DNA from: Przewalskia tangutica
Lineage: Eukaryota; Streptophyta; Magnoliopsida; Solanales; Solanaceae
Assembly: GCA_029844215.1 (NCBI GenBank)
Contig: CM056725.1
Span: 30,162,485 to 30,226,484, forward strand
Direction: 5' to 3'
DNA: 64,000 nucleotides
Under the pieces are notes generated by a model. That model was not told where the DNA came from. It saw nothing but the letters and a program-made list of their open reading frames with translations, and made no database searches. How positions within the stretch are numbered: the stretch's first letter is position 1; every line of letters starts with the position of its first letter. Positions 46,570 through 58,915 of this stretch are shown here, piece after piece. A program made the position numbers and the translations under genes.

Positions 46570-46720
46570 CACAAGCATAAGCAAGTTACGCAACAACAAG
46601 CATAGGCAAGTTACACAACAACAAGCATAGGCAAGTTACACAACAACAAGCATAGGCAAGTTACACAACAACAAGCATAGGCAAGTTACACCACAACAAG
46701 CGTGGGCAAGTTACAACTCA
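46570..46720 (-). repeat. 25-bp minisatellite in C 5' LTR (6 units)
   Basis: AGCAT at 46574, 46599, 46624, 46649, 46674 and AGCGT at 46699. Confidence 0.92.
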
Positions 46721-48600
46721 AGTTACTTTCATTTTATGCCAAAGTCGGGTTTTAACCTAAAGTACTACGTCGTTAAATCCCTTTTAAAGAGATCTATTAC
46801 TTTTATCAAAGTCACCCGATACGTAGTATTAGAATGACCAACCCATTCCTTTTCAAAATCAAGTAACAACATTCTTTTCCTAAGTTCGGTTGCCTAGTTT
46901 CAATAACTCAAGCTTCTCATTTTCAAATGGTTTCATAGTTCATAAACTTAATCACTGATTCCTTTTAGAACAATTGAGTAATATATGTCTTACGTGAGTA
47001 GGTTATTCTTGTTTACAACATTCTTATTACAAAGACCATGATCTAGAAAATGTATATCATTTTGTCTCATCTTAGTTTCTATGCGGATGGAGGTTTCTAC
47101 CGGTTTTAATACAATTCATCATTATTTAATACATTTTCCTTTTATTAACGCATTTGCGGTGGTGCTGCCGATACACATTCTGATTTCCGAAATCAGTAAA
47201 ACATTATCCCTTTAAATAAAACCAAGTACTCATTACTCACGAATGAGGTTTCACACAAACATTCACATTAAAACAAATAAGTTAAGTCTCTTATCTTATA
47301 AGATCAAGTCTCTTAACTTCTAACATTAGTAAACCATTTTCTTTACCTCTCTTAAGACATTATACCTAACTCCCATAAAGCTAGTATAACTCTTTTTAAA
47401 ACCTTTAAAACCAAGTGTTACTCTTCCTTCAAAACGATTATAAATCTTTTGAAATACATCAAGTTCTTTATTATAACAAGCCAGTTATAATTCACATCAG
47501 TTACCTTTTAAAACCACAAAGTATTTTCTTACCTACATAAAGCCGTTATAACCAACTTCCCATAAAGCCGTTATAACACTTTATGTTTTAAGACAATCAA
47601 ACCACAGTTAACACGTATGCGTCTACCGTGCTACATAGTTCACACATATCATGCTAGAAGAGATAGGAAGAGGTTCACATACCTCGCGGCGAGTGCCGAC
47701 TACTAGCAAAACGCTCAAGTACTTCAAACCGTCGGCTACTCCTTAAGCCACGTAGATCGCACCACGTAGTACTTGACCTATAAGGCCACAAGGCGCTTAT
47801 TAACATCTAGATCTCATCGTTCCATATTCTCTGAAAATTGGCAAAGACCTCCCCGCCATAGCGTAAATCTCCTTCTCTATCGGCGGCTACCAAGCCAACT
47901 GGGGTTTTACACGCCTAACCGGACGTGTACAATTCTACTACAGTAATACTACACAAGTCTCATGTAATACACCCTATGTAATTACGATTCGATTCTTAAT
48001 TCTTCAGCTTAAGTCAAAAGACATTGCCATGATTACTAAGTATAGTTCTATATATAGTATACTTCAACTATATATTCTTACAACATGTAATTTCCAATTA
48101 CAATAGAAGGACAGTAGTGTTTACCTCGATAAGCCCAAAATTATCCGAGTATAATGTCGCACCTGAGCAAGGTTTAGCTCCTACTCAGAGTGCTCCAATC
48201 CGCTCCAAACAACCCTTAGAAGTTCTAACCAACTTCTACTCCAAAACTTCAACCAACGGTGAAGGTTTCCTTAGGGTTTCGGTTTGAGACTAAAAGGACA
48301 AAAGGTAGTATTTAGGACTCTACGTATAGAGGTAACTTTGGAATACTACAAGGAATCAGCCAAAGGTATTTTGGGCATTATCACAATACTTGGAGGAGTA
48401 TTTCAATACCACAAATGGGGGGTACCACACGAGAACAACACCCTAAGGGAGGGGGTGTTCTCGGCTTTAGTTCACTGAGGGAAGGTTTCGCCAAAAGGCC
48501 TTCACAAGGAGAGGGGCTCTTGGACGAGAGTCAACAAGAGGGAGGAGGGTTCTCAAGACTTAGGCAAGTGAAGAGTGGATGAAGAAGTCTTGAGAGAGGG

Positions 48601-48609
48601 TATTTATAG
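48601..48609 (-). promoter_or_regulatory. TATA box of C 5' LTR
   Basis: Minus-strand CTATAAATA, 433 bp from the LTR start. This is the promoter that would transcribe the element. Confidence 0.7.
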
Positions 48610-49041
48610 CAAAACCAAAGGCCAACCAATGGCCAAGATCAAGCCATGTGCAAGGCAAGTGTAAGGCCAAGATCAAGCCAAGTGCACTAACCCTACTCCA
48701 CAAAACACTCCACAAACAAGCCACAAAGCAAGGCACAAAGAGGAGCCAATCGGCCAAGGCCAACGAGGCTCTCTTTGGGCCCAATCGCCCAACCTTCCCA
48801 CTTGTTTCCATGTGAGGTGACACATATCACCCTCCCGTTGGTCCAAAATGTTTCGTCTCTCGGAAAAATCCAAAAATTTTAAATGACATAGCGGAATTTT
48901 CCCAACGTAAGTCAATGAAACGTTTAAATCGACGACTCTAATCGGCACTTGTGCCCAAATTTCGAATCCAATGCCTAACTTAAGGCTCAAATTTCGTACG
49001 TACGTCCATACGTACATACTCTGGAAATACGGGGTATAACA

Positions 49042-49046
49042 ATAGG
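49042..49046. other. Target-site duplication of C, right copy (ATAGG)
   Basis: Follows the TATAACA end of C directly; D LTR continues with CCACTCC. Confidence 0.95.
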
Positions 49047-51549
49047 CCACTCCAATGGCCCGCATGAGGTATTCCTCGCATCGAGGGTAGCTACTCCCCA
49101 GCAACGTCCTGGACTCGCAATCCGCATGGCTACATAGACCGCATGACCATAAAGGCCGCACACTAACCTGGAACTCCCGTAGCTCCGCATAGGCCACACA
49201 GACCCGCATGAGGTATTCTCGAATCATATGTCACCGCACTACCGAGTCTACCCTTGACGGAGGCAACTTAACCCCCGGAATCATGTCAAGAGGTGAGTGA
49301 TATAATACTAACATAACAGCTTATCGTTAAACAACATAAGCACAACAAGGGAAACCCCTTTACAAAAACATCACAAGATACTAACACACGTAGCATCCTA
49401 ACATGTTTACTTATCAAATCAACAAGAAAGTATTACAAGGCTATCACAAACCAATACAATCAAGTTATTCACACAAGGTACTTTCTACTTTATGTTAACA
49501 AGTTCGGGTTTTTATCCCCAAAGTACTTCATACATTAACCCTTTAAAAGATCCGTTTCTTTCACAAAAGTCACACAATACCCGTAGTATAAAAATAGAGG
49601 GACTATCTTTTTAAGTAAACCAAAACACTTCTCTTTGTAAAATCAAGTAACAATATTCTTTCCAAATGTTCAAGTTTGCCTAATTTCAAATACTCAAGTT
49701 TCTCATTTTTGAAAGGTTTCGTAGTCCATAGTTTTAATCCTTTAAAACAATTTGAGAAACATATGTCTTATGTGTGAGTAGGTTATTCTTGTTCATAACA
49801 ATCTTATTAAAGCAGCCATGATCTAGGAAATGTAATATCATTTTGTCTCATCTTAGCTTCTATGCAGATGGAGGTTTCTACTGGTTTTAATAATACTTTA
49901 TTAGTCAATACATTTCTTTATTAGCGCCGGTGGTTTGTTCGACACTTATTACGATTTCCAAATCGAGAAATCATCATTCGTTTTGAAAACCAAAATACTC
50001 ATTACTCACGAATGAGGTTTCACACCTTTTAACAAAATTCACATTAATATAATTAAGTCAAGTCTCTTATCTTTTAAGATCAAGTCTCTTAACTTCTAAA
50101 ATCAGTAAACCATTCTTTTACTTCTCTTAAGTCGTTATACCTAATTTCCCATAAAGCTAGTATAACTCTTAAGCTTTTAAAACCAAGCATTACTCTTCTT
50201 TCAAAAAGGTTTCTTAACTCTTTTGAATTACTTCAAGATTCTTATTATTCAGGCTTAAGTCAAAAGACATTGCCGTGAAAACTACGTTCGATTACATACG
50301 CGTCTGGTACTATATATATATCCTTTTAAAATATCATGCTCAAGAGGATAGGAAGAATCACATACCTCGACGATTATCGACTATTAGCAAAACGCTATGG
50401 CTTATAACCCGCTAGCCTTGTCCACCATTAAAGTAGTACATGCTACTCGCAAAACATTCAACCTATAAAGGTTATACAAGTCTATCAATGCCTAGACTAC
50501 TATGTAGATTATTCTTCTGATGTGATTTCAGTTCAAGTCTTTTCTGTAATATCCTTATATTACGCTCAAATCTCTTCTATGAATCTTATATTCATTTCTA
50601 TACAACTACAAGATGTAATTTCCAATTACAATAGAAGGATAGGATTATTTACTCAGTAAGCCCAAAATTATCCAAGTTTAATGTCGATCCCGAGCAACGC
50701 TTAGCTCCTACTCCGGTGCTCCAACCCGCTCCAAACAACCCTTAGAAGTTCTACGCTTCTACTTAACACTTCAACCGACTATGAAGATTTTCCTTAGGGT
50801 TTCGTTTAGTGACTGAAGGGAAGTATAATAGTATTTCTGGGCTTTTAGTATAAGTGTAACCTTGGAATACTACAAGGTATTTGGGCCAAGGTATTTTGGA
50901 ATAGTAACAATACTTGGAGAGTATTTTCTACCAAGAGGGGGGGTATTTATACGAGACAACTCAAGAGAGGGGGGGGTACTCTCGGCCAAGGCCACTAGGA
51001 GGGGGGGTGTACCCCTCGGCCAAAGGCCTACTCAAAGGGGGAGGGGGAAGGCTTGGACGAACCATTGAGAGGGAGGGAGAAGGTTTTCAAGACTTAGGGA
51101 TTTTTGTGGATGAAGAAGTCTTCACAAAGGGGGGGTATTTATAGGGAAATCAAAGGCCAAGATTAAGCCAAGTGGTGGGCAAGTGTATGGTGAGGATTTG
51201 GACAAGTGTGTGTGGGTCCCACTTGCTCATCTACCACACAAAATATCTACAAAATATCCTACCAACCCTTGACTTGCAATCGTCCAACTTGCCGCCTCAC
51301 ATCCACCAACTTGAGGGTGACAAGTGTCGCCCTCTCGTTGGTCCAAAATATTTCGTCTCTCGGAAAAATCCGCAAAAATTATAAATGACATAGCCGGAAT
51401 TTTCCCTTCGCAAGTTTTGTAAAACCTTTCGTCGAAAAACGATTCCTTTAGGTAGTTGTGAACAAAATTTTTGGCCCTTGCCTACTTTAAGGCTTAAAAT
51501 TTTATACGTACGCCCTCACGTACATACTCTGGAAATACGGGGTATAACA
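49047..51549 (-). repeat. 3' LTR of element D, right part
   Basis: Continues D LTR after C and ends TATAACA at 51549. Contains the TATGCGG block (minus strand, 49045-49230), palindrome at 50614-50630 and TATA at 51136-51144. No gene. Confidence 0.87.
51136..51144 (-). promoter_or_regulatory. TATA box of D 3' LTR
   Basis: Minus-strand CTATAAATA at the conserved place. Confidence 0.65.
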
Positions 51550-51584
51550 TTCTCCCCTCCTTAGAAACATTCGTCCCGAATGTT
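51550..51584 (-). promoter_or_regulatory. Polypurine tract and hairpin of element D
   Basis: Minus-strand AAGGAGGGGAGAA (51550-51562) and AACATTCG-TCC-CGAATGTT (51566-51584). Confidence 0.84.
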
Positions 51585-51839
51585 CCTTCTAAGTCTCAAA
51601 ACAAACATGCGCCAGTATAGTCTTCACTGCTATACTTACGAAACAATTATGCCACACCTGGCCACAATACAACATGCGCAAATACTTACATCCAAGTCCA
51701 CGAGGAATCACCTCCATCACTACAAAAGCTCCCACCTAAGGGTTAAGAGATACTCCCTTCGCATCTTCACTTTACAAAAGCAATGATCACATCTATGTTC
51801 TTAACACATGCTCGCTTCTCCTTACTCGCTGCACTTCTC

Positions 51840-52334
51840 GCATTTGAACTCTTTTCTCATAACCACATTTCATATCGCTCGGTTTCAAAATCGGGTTACT
51901 ATATCTAACTTGGTCATCATTAATCGATCACTCGATGGATCTCCGATACTCTTCCGAATCTAACAACACGAAAGACCGGACGTACTGCCCCCTAAGTCGG
52001 ACGGCAATGCTAACTTATAGGCAACCTAGCTTATTCTTCACATAACCTGAAAAGGCCCAAAGTAACTCGGGCTAAGTTTCCTCTGTTTTCCAAAACTCGC
52101 CACACCTTTCCGGTGGTACCTTGAAGACCCACCACTGAACTCAAGCGTCGTCGCCGATTATCCGCATCGACTCCGCTGACTCGACGCCAATAATCTCTCC
52201 TGGATAAGCTTCACCCTATCCACATCCTGCCGAAACAAGTATGAACCAACTATCTGAACCTTGCCAACATCGAACCAATCGACCGGCAACTTACACTTCC
52301 GCCCCTACAAGACGTCATAAGGCAATATCCGAAC
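51840..52334 (-). pseudogene. pol: Integrase C-terminal remnant in element D
   Basis: Minus-strand remains of the end of integrase. The block equivalent to YEALYGRKC (CTTGTAGGGGCGGAAGTGT on the minus strand) is at about 52295-52315, followed by a D-W-F-D-V-G-K-like segment (52255-52290) and a Q-D-V-D-R-V-K-L-like segment (52205-52240). The GPY/F end is degraded (51990-52100). It is colinear with 15220-15545 in G and with 57960-58130 in E. The catalytic core and chromodomain are absent. It is an inherited relic and cannot integrate DNA. Confidence 0.68.
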
Positions 52335-53118
52335 ACTGAAATGGTAGCAAAAAAACACTCCCTCAACGGAGGCAACAATCCTCACAGCTACTTCAAATCC
52401 AAACATCGCCCGAGGATGAATGTGATACGGAGACTCACCTGAGTTCCTAACCCTGCCTGGTAAAATTTCCAGAAAAAGAAATAGTCGTAACCTGGGCTCC
52501 ACTGCCTGTCATAAGGTGAAAGTAGGCACCTCGTGCAGCCTCACAACCTTCCAGATATAACATCTCGCATAACCCTCTGCCGAGTAAACGGTCTCGACTA
52601 AAAGACAAGAGGCTAACCCACGGCCCGACTCGGGTCGAACGCATCCACAAACTCGACGATGGTTAACTAAACTGGGCCTAACACCTGTAACCCTACCACC
52701 AAGTGACCACCGACTCCCATCACAAAATGGATGCGGGCTGACCCGCATGGCCTCAACCCGACCCACTTTCGCAAGAAACACTAGCTCCCGATCCTAACAA
52801 TCTCACTAATCACGTACTTAAAACCTAGCGGTCTTCTTAGCTCAACTACCCTCTTTCATTCCACACTACTCAGGGACTTACCCCACAAATATATCTCATT
52901 TATACTATGCACTCCGATAAGGGTTAAACATAAAAATATAGATCTCTTACTCGAGATGGCCTTGCCTCTAAGGTCTCCACGTATAAAACTCTAAGGCTCA
53001 CACTTTCCTTATCCCCAATCTTACCCTTTTAACTAACCATGATTTCTAACCACAATTCACATAATGCTATCTGGACACAACACTTAAGAGATACTCATAC
53101 TATCACACATACAAATCT
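52335..53118 (-). other. Spacer of element D
   Basis: Non-coding; same word order as the G and E spacers. A 7-bp hairpin ATGCGGG-CTGA-CCCGCAT lies at 52731-52748, and the GAACGCATCCACAAACTCG word (52638 onward) is conserved. Confidence 0.7.
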
Positions 53119-53882
53119 CTAGAGGGTTAAGGATATACCTGTCTCTACTGCTTCACTCTCTGCTCTAATCAATCCCGCTGGTTGCGCATATCTAGGAAGG
53201 TGACGAACTAGCCACCGATCCTGGCGTCGAGTCCTCCTACTTACATCCCTCCTACTAGGACATCCTTTCGACACATGGCCCTGACGGCCGTAGGTAAAAC
53301 AAGTACCAACTAAAAGATGACATTCCCGGGATGCCGCCACATCGTGAGCAGGAAGCCTCGAGCTCGACCAACTCCGTGATACCCCAAACGTCACGAACCC
53401 GGAGAACCACTCGCTCGCGGAGGCGCATAACCAATCTGCCGAGAAGGTCCGCCTCGATAGTTACCAAAGGACTTCATGCTCGCCCTCTTCTCGCGATCTT
53501 CGTTAACCCGCCGATCCTACGTTTTCGACTTTGTGGCATAAGCTTTGTCTGTGAGCCATGCCACATCGATCAAGAGCTACTTTGCACCACCTTTCTTAGA
53601 TATTCATCAAGGCCCGCGATAAATCAATACATAAAATACTCTCGTTGCTAAATCCATAGCTAGAAACCGGTCGTCTCTTTGCAATCCATACTTCACCGCT
53701 CGTCGTGGGCGGAAGGTTCAACTATCTCCGCCGCAGGGGAACTGGCTGCTAAACTCTGCTTTGGCGACGCAGAACTCCCGAATGAAGCACCCGGTGATGA
53801 TTGGGCTGTGCCTCGTAACCTTCGTGCTCAACTCGCAGCTCCTACGCTTCGCCTTCTCAGGCGGGTTGCTTTACGGAGGCAT
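53119..53882 (-). pseudogene. gag: gag of element D (capsid centre missing)
   Basis: Minus-strand gag from ATG at 53882-53880 to the end of the 91-codon frame at 53119. The N-terminal arginine-rich start is followed directly by the A-T-R-x-x-x-M-Y-R-F-I-like segment (53600-53650), skipping the DWFDSW capsid core as in G and E. A single zinc knuckle CFTYGRQGHVSKGCP (53270-53315) has Tyr instead of the second Cys. The tail after the knuckle (DVSRR, WLVRHLPRYAQP) matches G beyond its extra 200-bp block. Element E interrupts the leader 31 bases upstream of this ATG. Confidence 0.72.
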
Positions 53883-53913
53883 AGCGGTAAGGAAAGAAAT
53901 ACGTTAGATGGTC

Positions 53914-53918
53914 CAACT
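53914..53918. other. Target-site duplication of E, left copy (CAACT)
   Basis: Partner CAACC at 63345-63349, one mismatch. The uninterrupted leader in I reads GTCCAACTTACAACA on the minus strand (22530-22545). Confidence 0.75.
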
Positions 53919-56900
53919 CGTCACGACCCGTGGATCGTGCCTTACCCTGGCCACCTAGTGATACAACATCGAGTAATCGTGGAACATAAAGACAATACAT
54001 GAAACCAATGTAATAAGACAGTGAAATAAGAAAGGCTACAAAAGCAATCCAAAATCTACATCAGTACATATAAATAACAATTTGAACAGATTAATCCTTT
54101 TTACAAACCCTCTTACAAGTTCTGCCCACAACAGTACTACAGACCTCTACGAATGATATGACAACAACGACGGGGCGTGGCCGTCATACCCCGAATGTAG
54201 CACCTTACAACAACAGGGACTATACCAAGATAAGCCTCGGAGGAAACGGAGCTTTCCCAACGCGAATCGTGACCCTAAGAGCGAGGATCAACGACGGTGT
54301 ACCTTTACTGCGGCATGAACGCGGCCAAGGAGGTCGATAACAGTGTAGAGCATGTGAAAAATAACATCAGAAATGAAATCATAGCGATCATATAAAGCAG
54401 AGATACGTATGATAACAAACTACGATTTACAACAGCGATCATGTCAGTCGTGGACTCACGCCTCAAGTCATCACTCAAGTATAACAATGGGTCTCGTGCC
54501 CACAACATCAATCTTGCCTGGAATACCTTCCGGCTGGCGATCTATGATATAAAAGCACTAAGGAACACATGAACACCAGGTCCCACCTGTGTCATAATAA
54601 AACTGTACGGGGTAAGTACGAAGGCCTAGCCGACTACTAAAAACCCACAGTACCAACAAGGTCATGAACTGTATCATAAGATCTGTCTGCAGGCCGTCAC
54701 ATGATCAAAGCCGGTCGCCGCTCGCAATATCAAATGTGCGCGTCTAGCCACGAACTCCGCAGCTCGCGCATAGGCCAATCGTAGGCGCGTGAGGTATAAC
54801 CCGCATCGAGGGTAGCTACTCCGGCATCGCCCGGACTCGCGATCCGCATGGCACATAGACCGCATGACCATAAAGGCCGCACTAACACGGAACTCGTAGC
54901 TCCGCATAGGCCCCGGGACCCGCATGAGGTATTCTCGAATCACGGTCCTGCATCACCGAGTCTACCCCGCATCGGAGGGCAGCTTAACCCCCGGAAACAC
55001 GGTGAGTGGTATAATACCAACATAACAGTTTATCGTTTAAACATCATAAGCACAATCAAGGGAAAACCCCTTTACACAAACATCACAGAATACTAACACA
55101 CGTAGCATCCTAATATGATTACTTATCAAATCAACACGAAGGTATTACAAGGCTATCACAAACCAATACAATCAAGTTATTCACACATAAGGTACTTTCT
55201 ACTATGTGTCAACATGTTCGGGTTTCTATCCCCAAAGTACTTCATACATTAACTTTTTAAAAGATACGTTACTTTCACAAAAGTCACACAATACCCGTAG
55301 TATATGAAAATAGAGTGATTATCTTTTGAAGTAAAGCAAAACACTTCTCTTTGTAAAATCAAGTAACAACATTATTTCTCAAACGTCCAAGTTTGCCTAA
55401 TTTCAAATGTTCACGTTTCTTACTTTAGAAAGGTTTCGTAGTTCATAGTCTTATTCATTTAAGAATATAATTCTCTTTTAAACTATCTGAGAAACATAAG
55501 CCTTATATGTGAGTAGGATATTCTTGTTTATAACAATCTTATTACAGCAGTCATGATCTAGGAAATATCATTTTGTCTCATCTTAGCTTCTATGCAGATG
55601 GAAGTTTCTACTGGTTTTTAATAATACTTAATCTGTCAAAACATTTCCTTTTATTAACGCTGCAGTGGTTTGTCGATACATATTCTGATTTCCGAAATCA
55701 GTAAAACATTCTTAAGCCGTTATACCTAACTTCCCATAAAGCTAGTATAACTCTTAAGTTTTTCAAAAACCAAGTATTACTTCTCCTTTCGAAATGATTC
55801 AAAATCTTTTGAAAAACTTCAAGTTCTTTATTAACACATAACAAGCCAGTTATAGTTCAAATCAGTTACCTTTTAAAAACCACAAGCATTTTCTTACCAA
55901 CATAAAGCTGTTATAACCAACTTCCCATAAAGCCGTTATAACACTTTATGTTTTAAACCAATCAAATACATTTAGCACGTATCGTCTACCGACTACATAG
56001 TTCACACATATCATGCTAGAAGAGATAGGAAGAGGTTCACATACCTGCGACGAGTATCGACTAATAGCAAAACGCTCAAGTACCTCCAATCGTTGGCTAC
56101 TCCTTAAGCCAAGTAGATCGCGCCACGCGTAGTACTCAACCTATAAGGCCACGCGCTTATTAATATTTAGATCTCATCGTAGAACATTCTCAGAAAATTC
56201 GTGACACCTCCCCGCATGGCGTAAATCTCCCTCTATCGAGGCCACCAAGCCAACCGGGGGTTATACGTCTAACCCTAACGGTACAATTCAACACCGCGGT
56301 ACTACTACACAAGTTCATGTAATACTGACCCATGTAATTCTGATTGATTCTTCTTTAAATTGGGCTTAAGTCAAGACATTCGTAAGTATTATTCGGGCTT
56401 AAGTCAAAGACATTGCCGATAACTACGTTCGGTTCTATATATAGTATACTTCAACTATATATTCTAACAATATGTAATTTCAATTACAATAGAGGACAAG
56501 ATAATTACCTCGATAAGCCCATAATTATCCTAGTTAAAGTCGATCTGGGCAATCGTTTAGCTCCACTCCGAAGCGCTCGACCCGCTCTAAACCACCCTTA
56601 AAGTTCTAATCAACTTCTATACAATACTCCAACGGACTATGGAGATTTTCCTAGGGTTTCGGTTTTTGTGACGGAAGGAAGTATAATAGTATTTACGGGC
56701 ATTTTTGTATAGGTATAACCTTAGAATACAACAAGGTATACTGGCTAAGGTAATTTGGGCATTATAACAATACGTTGGAGCGTATTTCTACCAAGAGTGG
56801 GGGTATTATACGAAAACAACTAGGCTGGGGTACCCGGCTAGCACCCAGGAGGGGGTGTATACCCTCGGCCTACCACTGGGAACTCTCGACCAAGGGGAGG

Positions 56901-57385
56901 AAGGCTTTTGGGCGAGAACCAGAAGGAGAGTGAGGATTTTAACACTTAGAAGATTTTAGGATGAAGAAAGTCTTCAACATAGGGTGGTATTTATAGGCCA
57001 ACCAAAGGCCAACCAATGGCCAAGATCTTGCCAAGTGCAAGGCAAGTGTAGGGCCAAGATCTTGCCAAGTGCCCCTTAACCAACTAACACACAAATATCC
57101 TACCAACTAAAGCCATTCCAATCGGCCACAGAGCTCTCACGTCCATGATGGGAGGGTGCCACGTGGCGCCCTCTTGTGGGCCCAACACTTTTCGTCTCTC
57201 GGAAAAATCCGCAAAAATTAAAAATGACATCGCCGGAATTGCCCCTACGAAAGCTGTGAAACCGTTTCGTCTAAAAACGACTCTAAACGGGTGTTGTGAA
57301 CAAAATTAATTCGGCCAAGCCTTAGTACAAGTTTCAAATTTTCACGACGTCCTTACGCACATACTGCGGAAATACGGGTATAACA
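53919..57385 (-). repeat. 3' LTR of element E (3467 bp)
   Basis: CGTCACGACCC (first T of TGTCACG changed to C) to TATAACA. Contains the TATGCGG block (54720-54960), the two-unit repeat (56361-56430) and TATA (56988-56996). No gene. Confidence 0.9.
56988..56996 (-). promoter_or_regulatory. TATA box of E 3' LTR
   Basis: Minus-strand CTATAAATA at the conserved place. Confidence 0.65.
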
Positions 57386-57417
57386 TTCTCCCTCTTAGAA
57401 ACATTCGTCCGAATGTT
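57386..57417 (-). promoter_or_regulatory. Polypurine tract and hairpin of element E
   Basis: Minus-strand TAAGAGGGAGAA (57386-57397) and AACATTCG-TC-CGAATGTT (57400-57417). Confidence 0.82.
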
Positions 57418-57829
57418 CCTTATAAATCTCAAAACAAACGGCGCCAATATAGTCTTCACTACTATACTTACGAGAACAATCCTGCCACAGCTGCACCTGC
57501 GTAAATACTTACGTCAAAGTCCACGAGGAAACACCTCTAATCATCACCACAAAACACTCCTCACCGGGGTCTAAAATATACTTCCTTCGCACCTTCTCTT
57601 TACAAAAGAAATGATCACATCTATGCCCGCCATACATGCTCGCTTCTCTCTTTACTCGTCGTAGATACCACTTTGTCACTTTGCCTGAGGCATTAACCTT
57701 CTCAGGCGACCCAACAATTGGTACCGGGCTGCTTGCGACCCCTGAGGCTGTCGTATACTTGAACTCTTACCACGTTACGATACGGCCAGTTTCAAAACTC
57801 GGTTACTATCCCTAACGTGGTCATCATTA

Positions 57830-58204
57830 GCGGGAACACTGATGGATCTCCGATACTTTCCCGAACATAACAATACGAAGGCCGGACGTCTCGCCTCCTA
57901 AGTCGGACGGCAAAAGCTATCATATAGGCAACCTGGCCTATCCTTCACATGAACTCAAAAAGGGCCCAAAGTAACACGGGCTAAGTTCCTCTGTCATACC
58001 AAAACTCGTCACACCCTAACCACAGTCTGCTGGAACAAGCCTGAACCAACTGTCTGGACCTTGCCAACATCGAACCAATCGACCGGCAACTTACACTTCC
58101 GCCCTTACAAGGCTTCATAGGCGATATCCGAACACGAAATGGTAGCTTAAACACTTCCTCCACGGAGACAACAATCCCCACGACTACCTACGAGATACAC
58201 ACTG
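57830..58204 (-). pseudogene. pol: Integrase C-terminal remnant in element E
   Basis: Minus-strand end of integrase. Around 58095-58130 the block for the E-A-L-Y-G-R-K-C motif is present (AAGCCTTGTAAGGGCGGAAG), with D-W-F-D-V-G-K-V just after it (58055-58090) and a Q-T-V-G-S-like segment to 58030. Between 57960 and 57830 the degraded GPY/F and tail region matches G at 15470-15600. The region upstream of this block (higher coordinates) changes to spacer, so the deletion junction of the subfamily lies near 58200. No catalytic residues are present. Confidence 0.68.
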
Positions 58205-58915
58205 GCCCGGCGAACGCGGTCGAGATTCACTGAGTTCTTAACACATGCTTGGCAAAACTTCGAAACAACAACAAATTTCTACCACAGGCTCCATCATCGA
58301 CATAAGGTGAAGGTAGGCACCCGTGCAGCCACAACCTTTCGGATAACTCAACACGGCCGAGTAGCGGTCTCGACCGAAGAACACGATGGGCTGCCCCATC
58401 GACCGACCATCGGTCGAACGCATCCACGAACTCGTCATTTGGTTAACTAAACTTGGGCCTAACACCCTCAACCCTAACACAGGCGGGACCACCACAACTG
58501 GCCCACCACTGAACCTACCGCGCGGGTTGACCCGCGGCGTGGCCTCAACCCGACCGCAACGCCACAATACTAGCTCCCGATTGAACAATCTCACAAATCA
58601 CGTTTGAAAACCCAGCGGTCTTCTTAGCTCAACTACCCCCTTTCGCTCCATACTACTGAGGACTATCCCAAACATAACTCACGTGCACTATGCACTTCCG
58701 ATACGGGTCAAACATAACACTACACCTTTTCTCGAGATGGCCTCACCTCTAAGGTCTCTACGTAAAAACTCTAAGGCTCACACCTTCTATCCCCAAAATC
58801 TTACTCGGTTTAAACAACCATGATCTAATCACGACTAACACCATTATCGAACATAGCACTTAAGGTATACTCACCTTATCACACACGATCTCAGAGGGTT
58901 AAAGATATATCTATA
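58205..58915 (-). other. Spacer of element E
   Basis: Non-coding, colinear with D and G spacers. Hairpin CGCGGG-TTGA-CCCGCG at 58521-58536, at the place of the D hairpin but with a different base pair at position 6 of the stem. The 118-codon minus frame at 58238-58594 is not supported in D or G. Confidence 0.7.

Larger units (their letters stand above)
40165..49041 (-). mobile_element. Element C: non-autonomous gag-only element, complete with target duplication
   Basis: 3' LTR 40165-43568, interior 43569-45593, 5' LTR 45594-49041, flanked by perfect ATAGG. Structurally complete with primer site, polypurine tract and gag, but no protease, RT, RNase H or integrase. LTRs are almost identical outside CHG-type sites, so it is one of the youngest insertions. 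Its interior is of the same type as element I. Confidence 0.92.
45594..49041 (-). repeat. 5' LTR of element C (3448 bp)
   Basis: TGTGGCGCCC to TATAACA (plus-strand view). Carries the 25-bp minisatellite in six units (46570-46720), palindrome (48086-48102), hairpin (47908-47929) and TATA (48601-48609). No gene. Confidence 0.92.

Noticed and set aside
58238..58594. 118-codon minus-strand frame in the E spacer
   Set aside because: The homologous spacers of D and G do not keep the frame, and its residues are of low complexity (Arg, Val, Leu).
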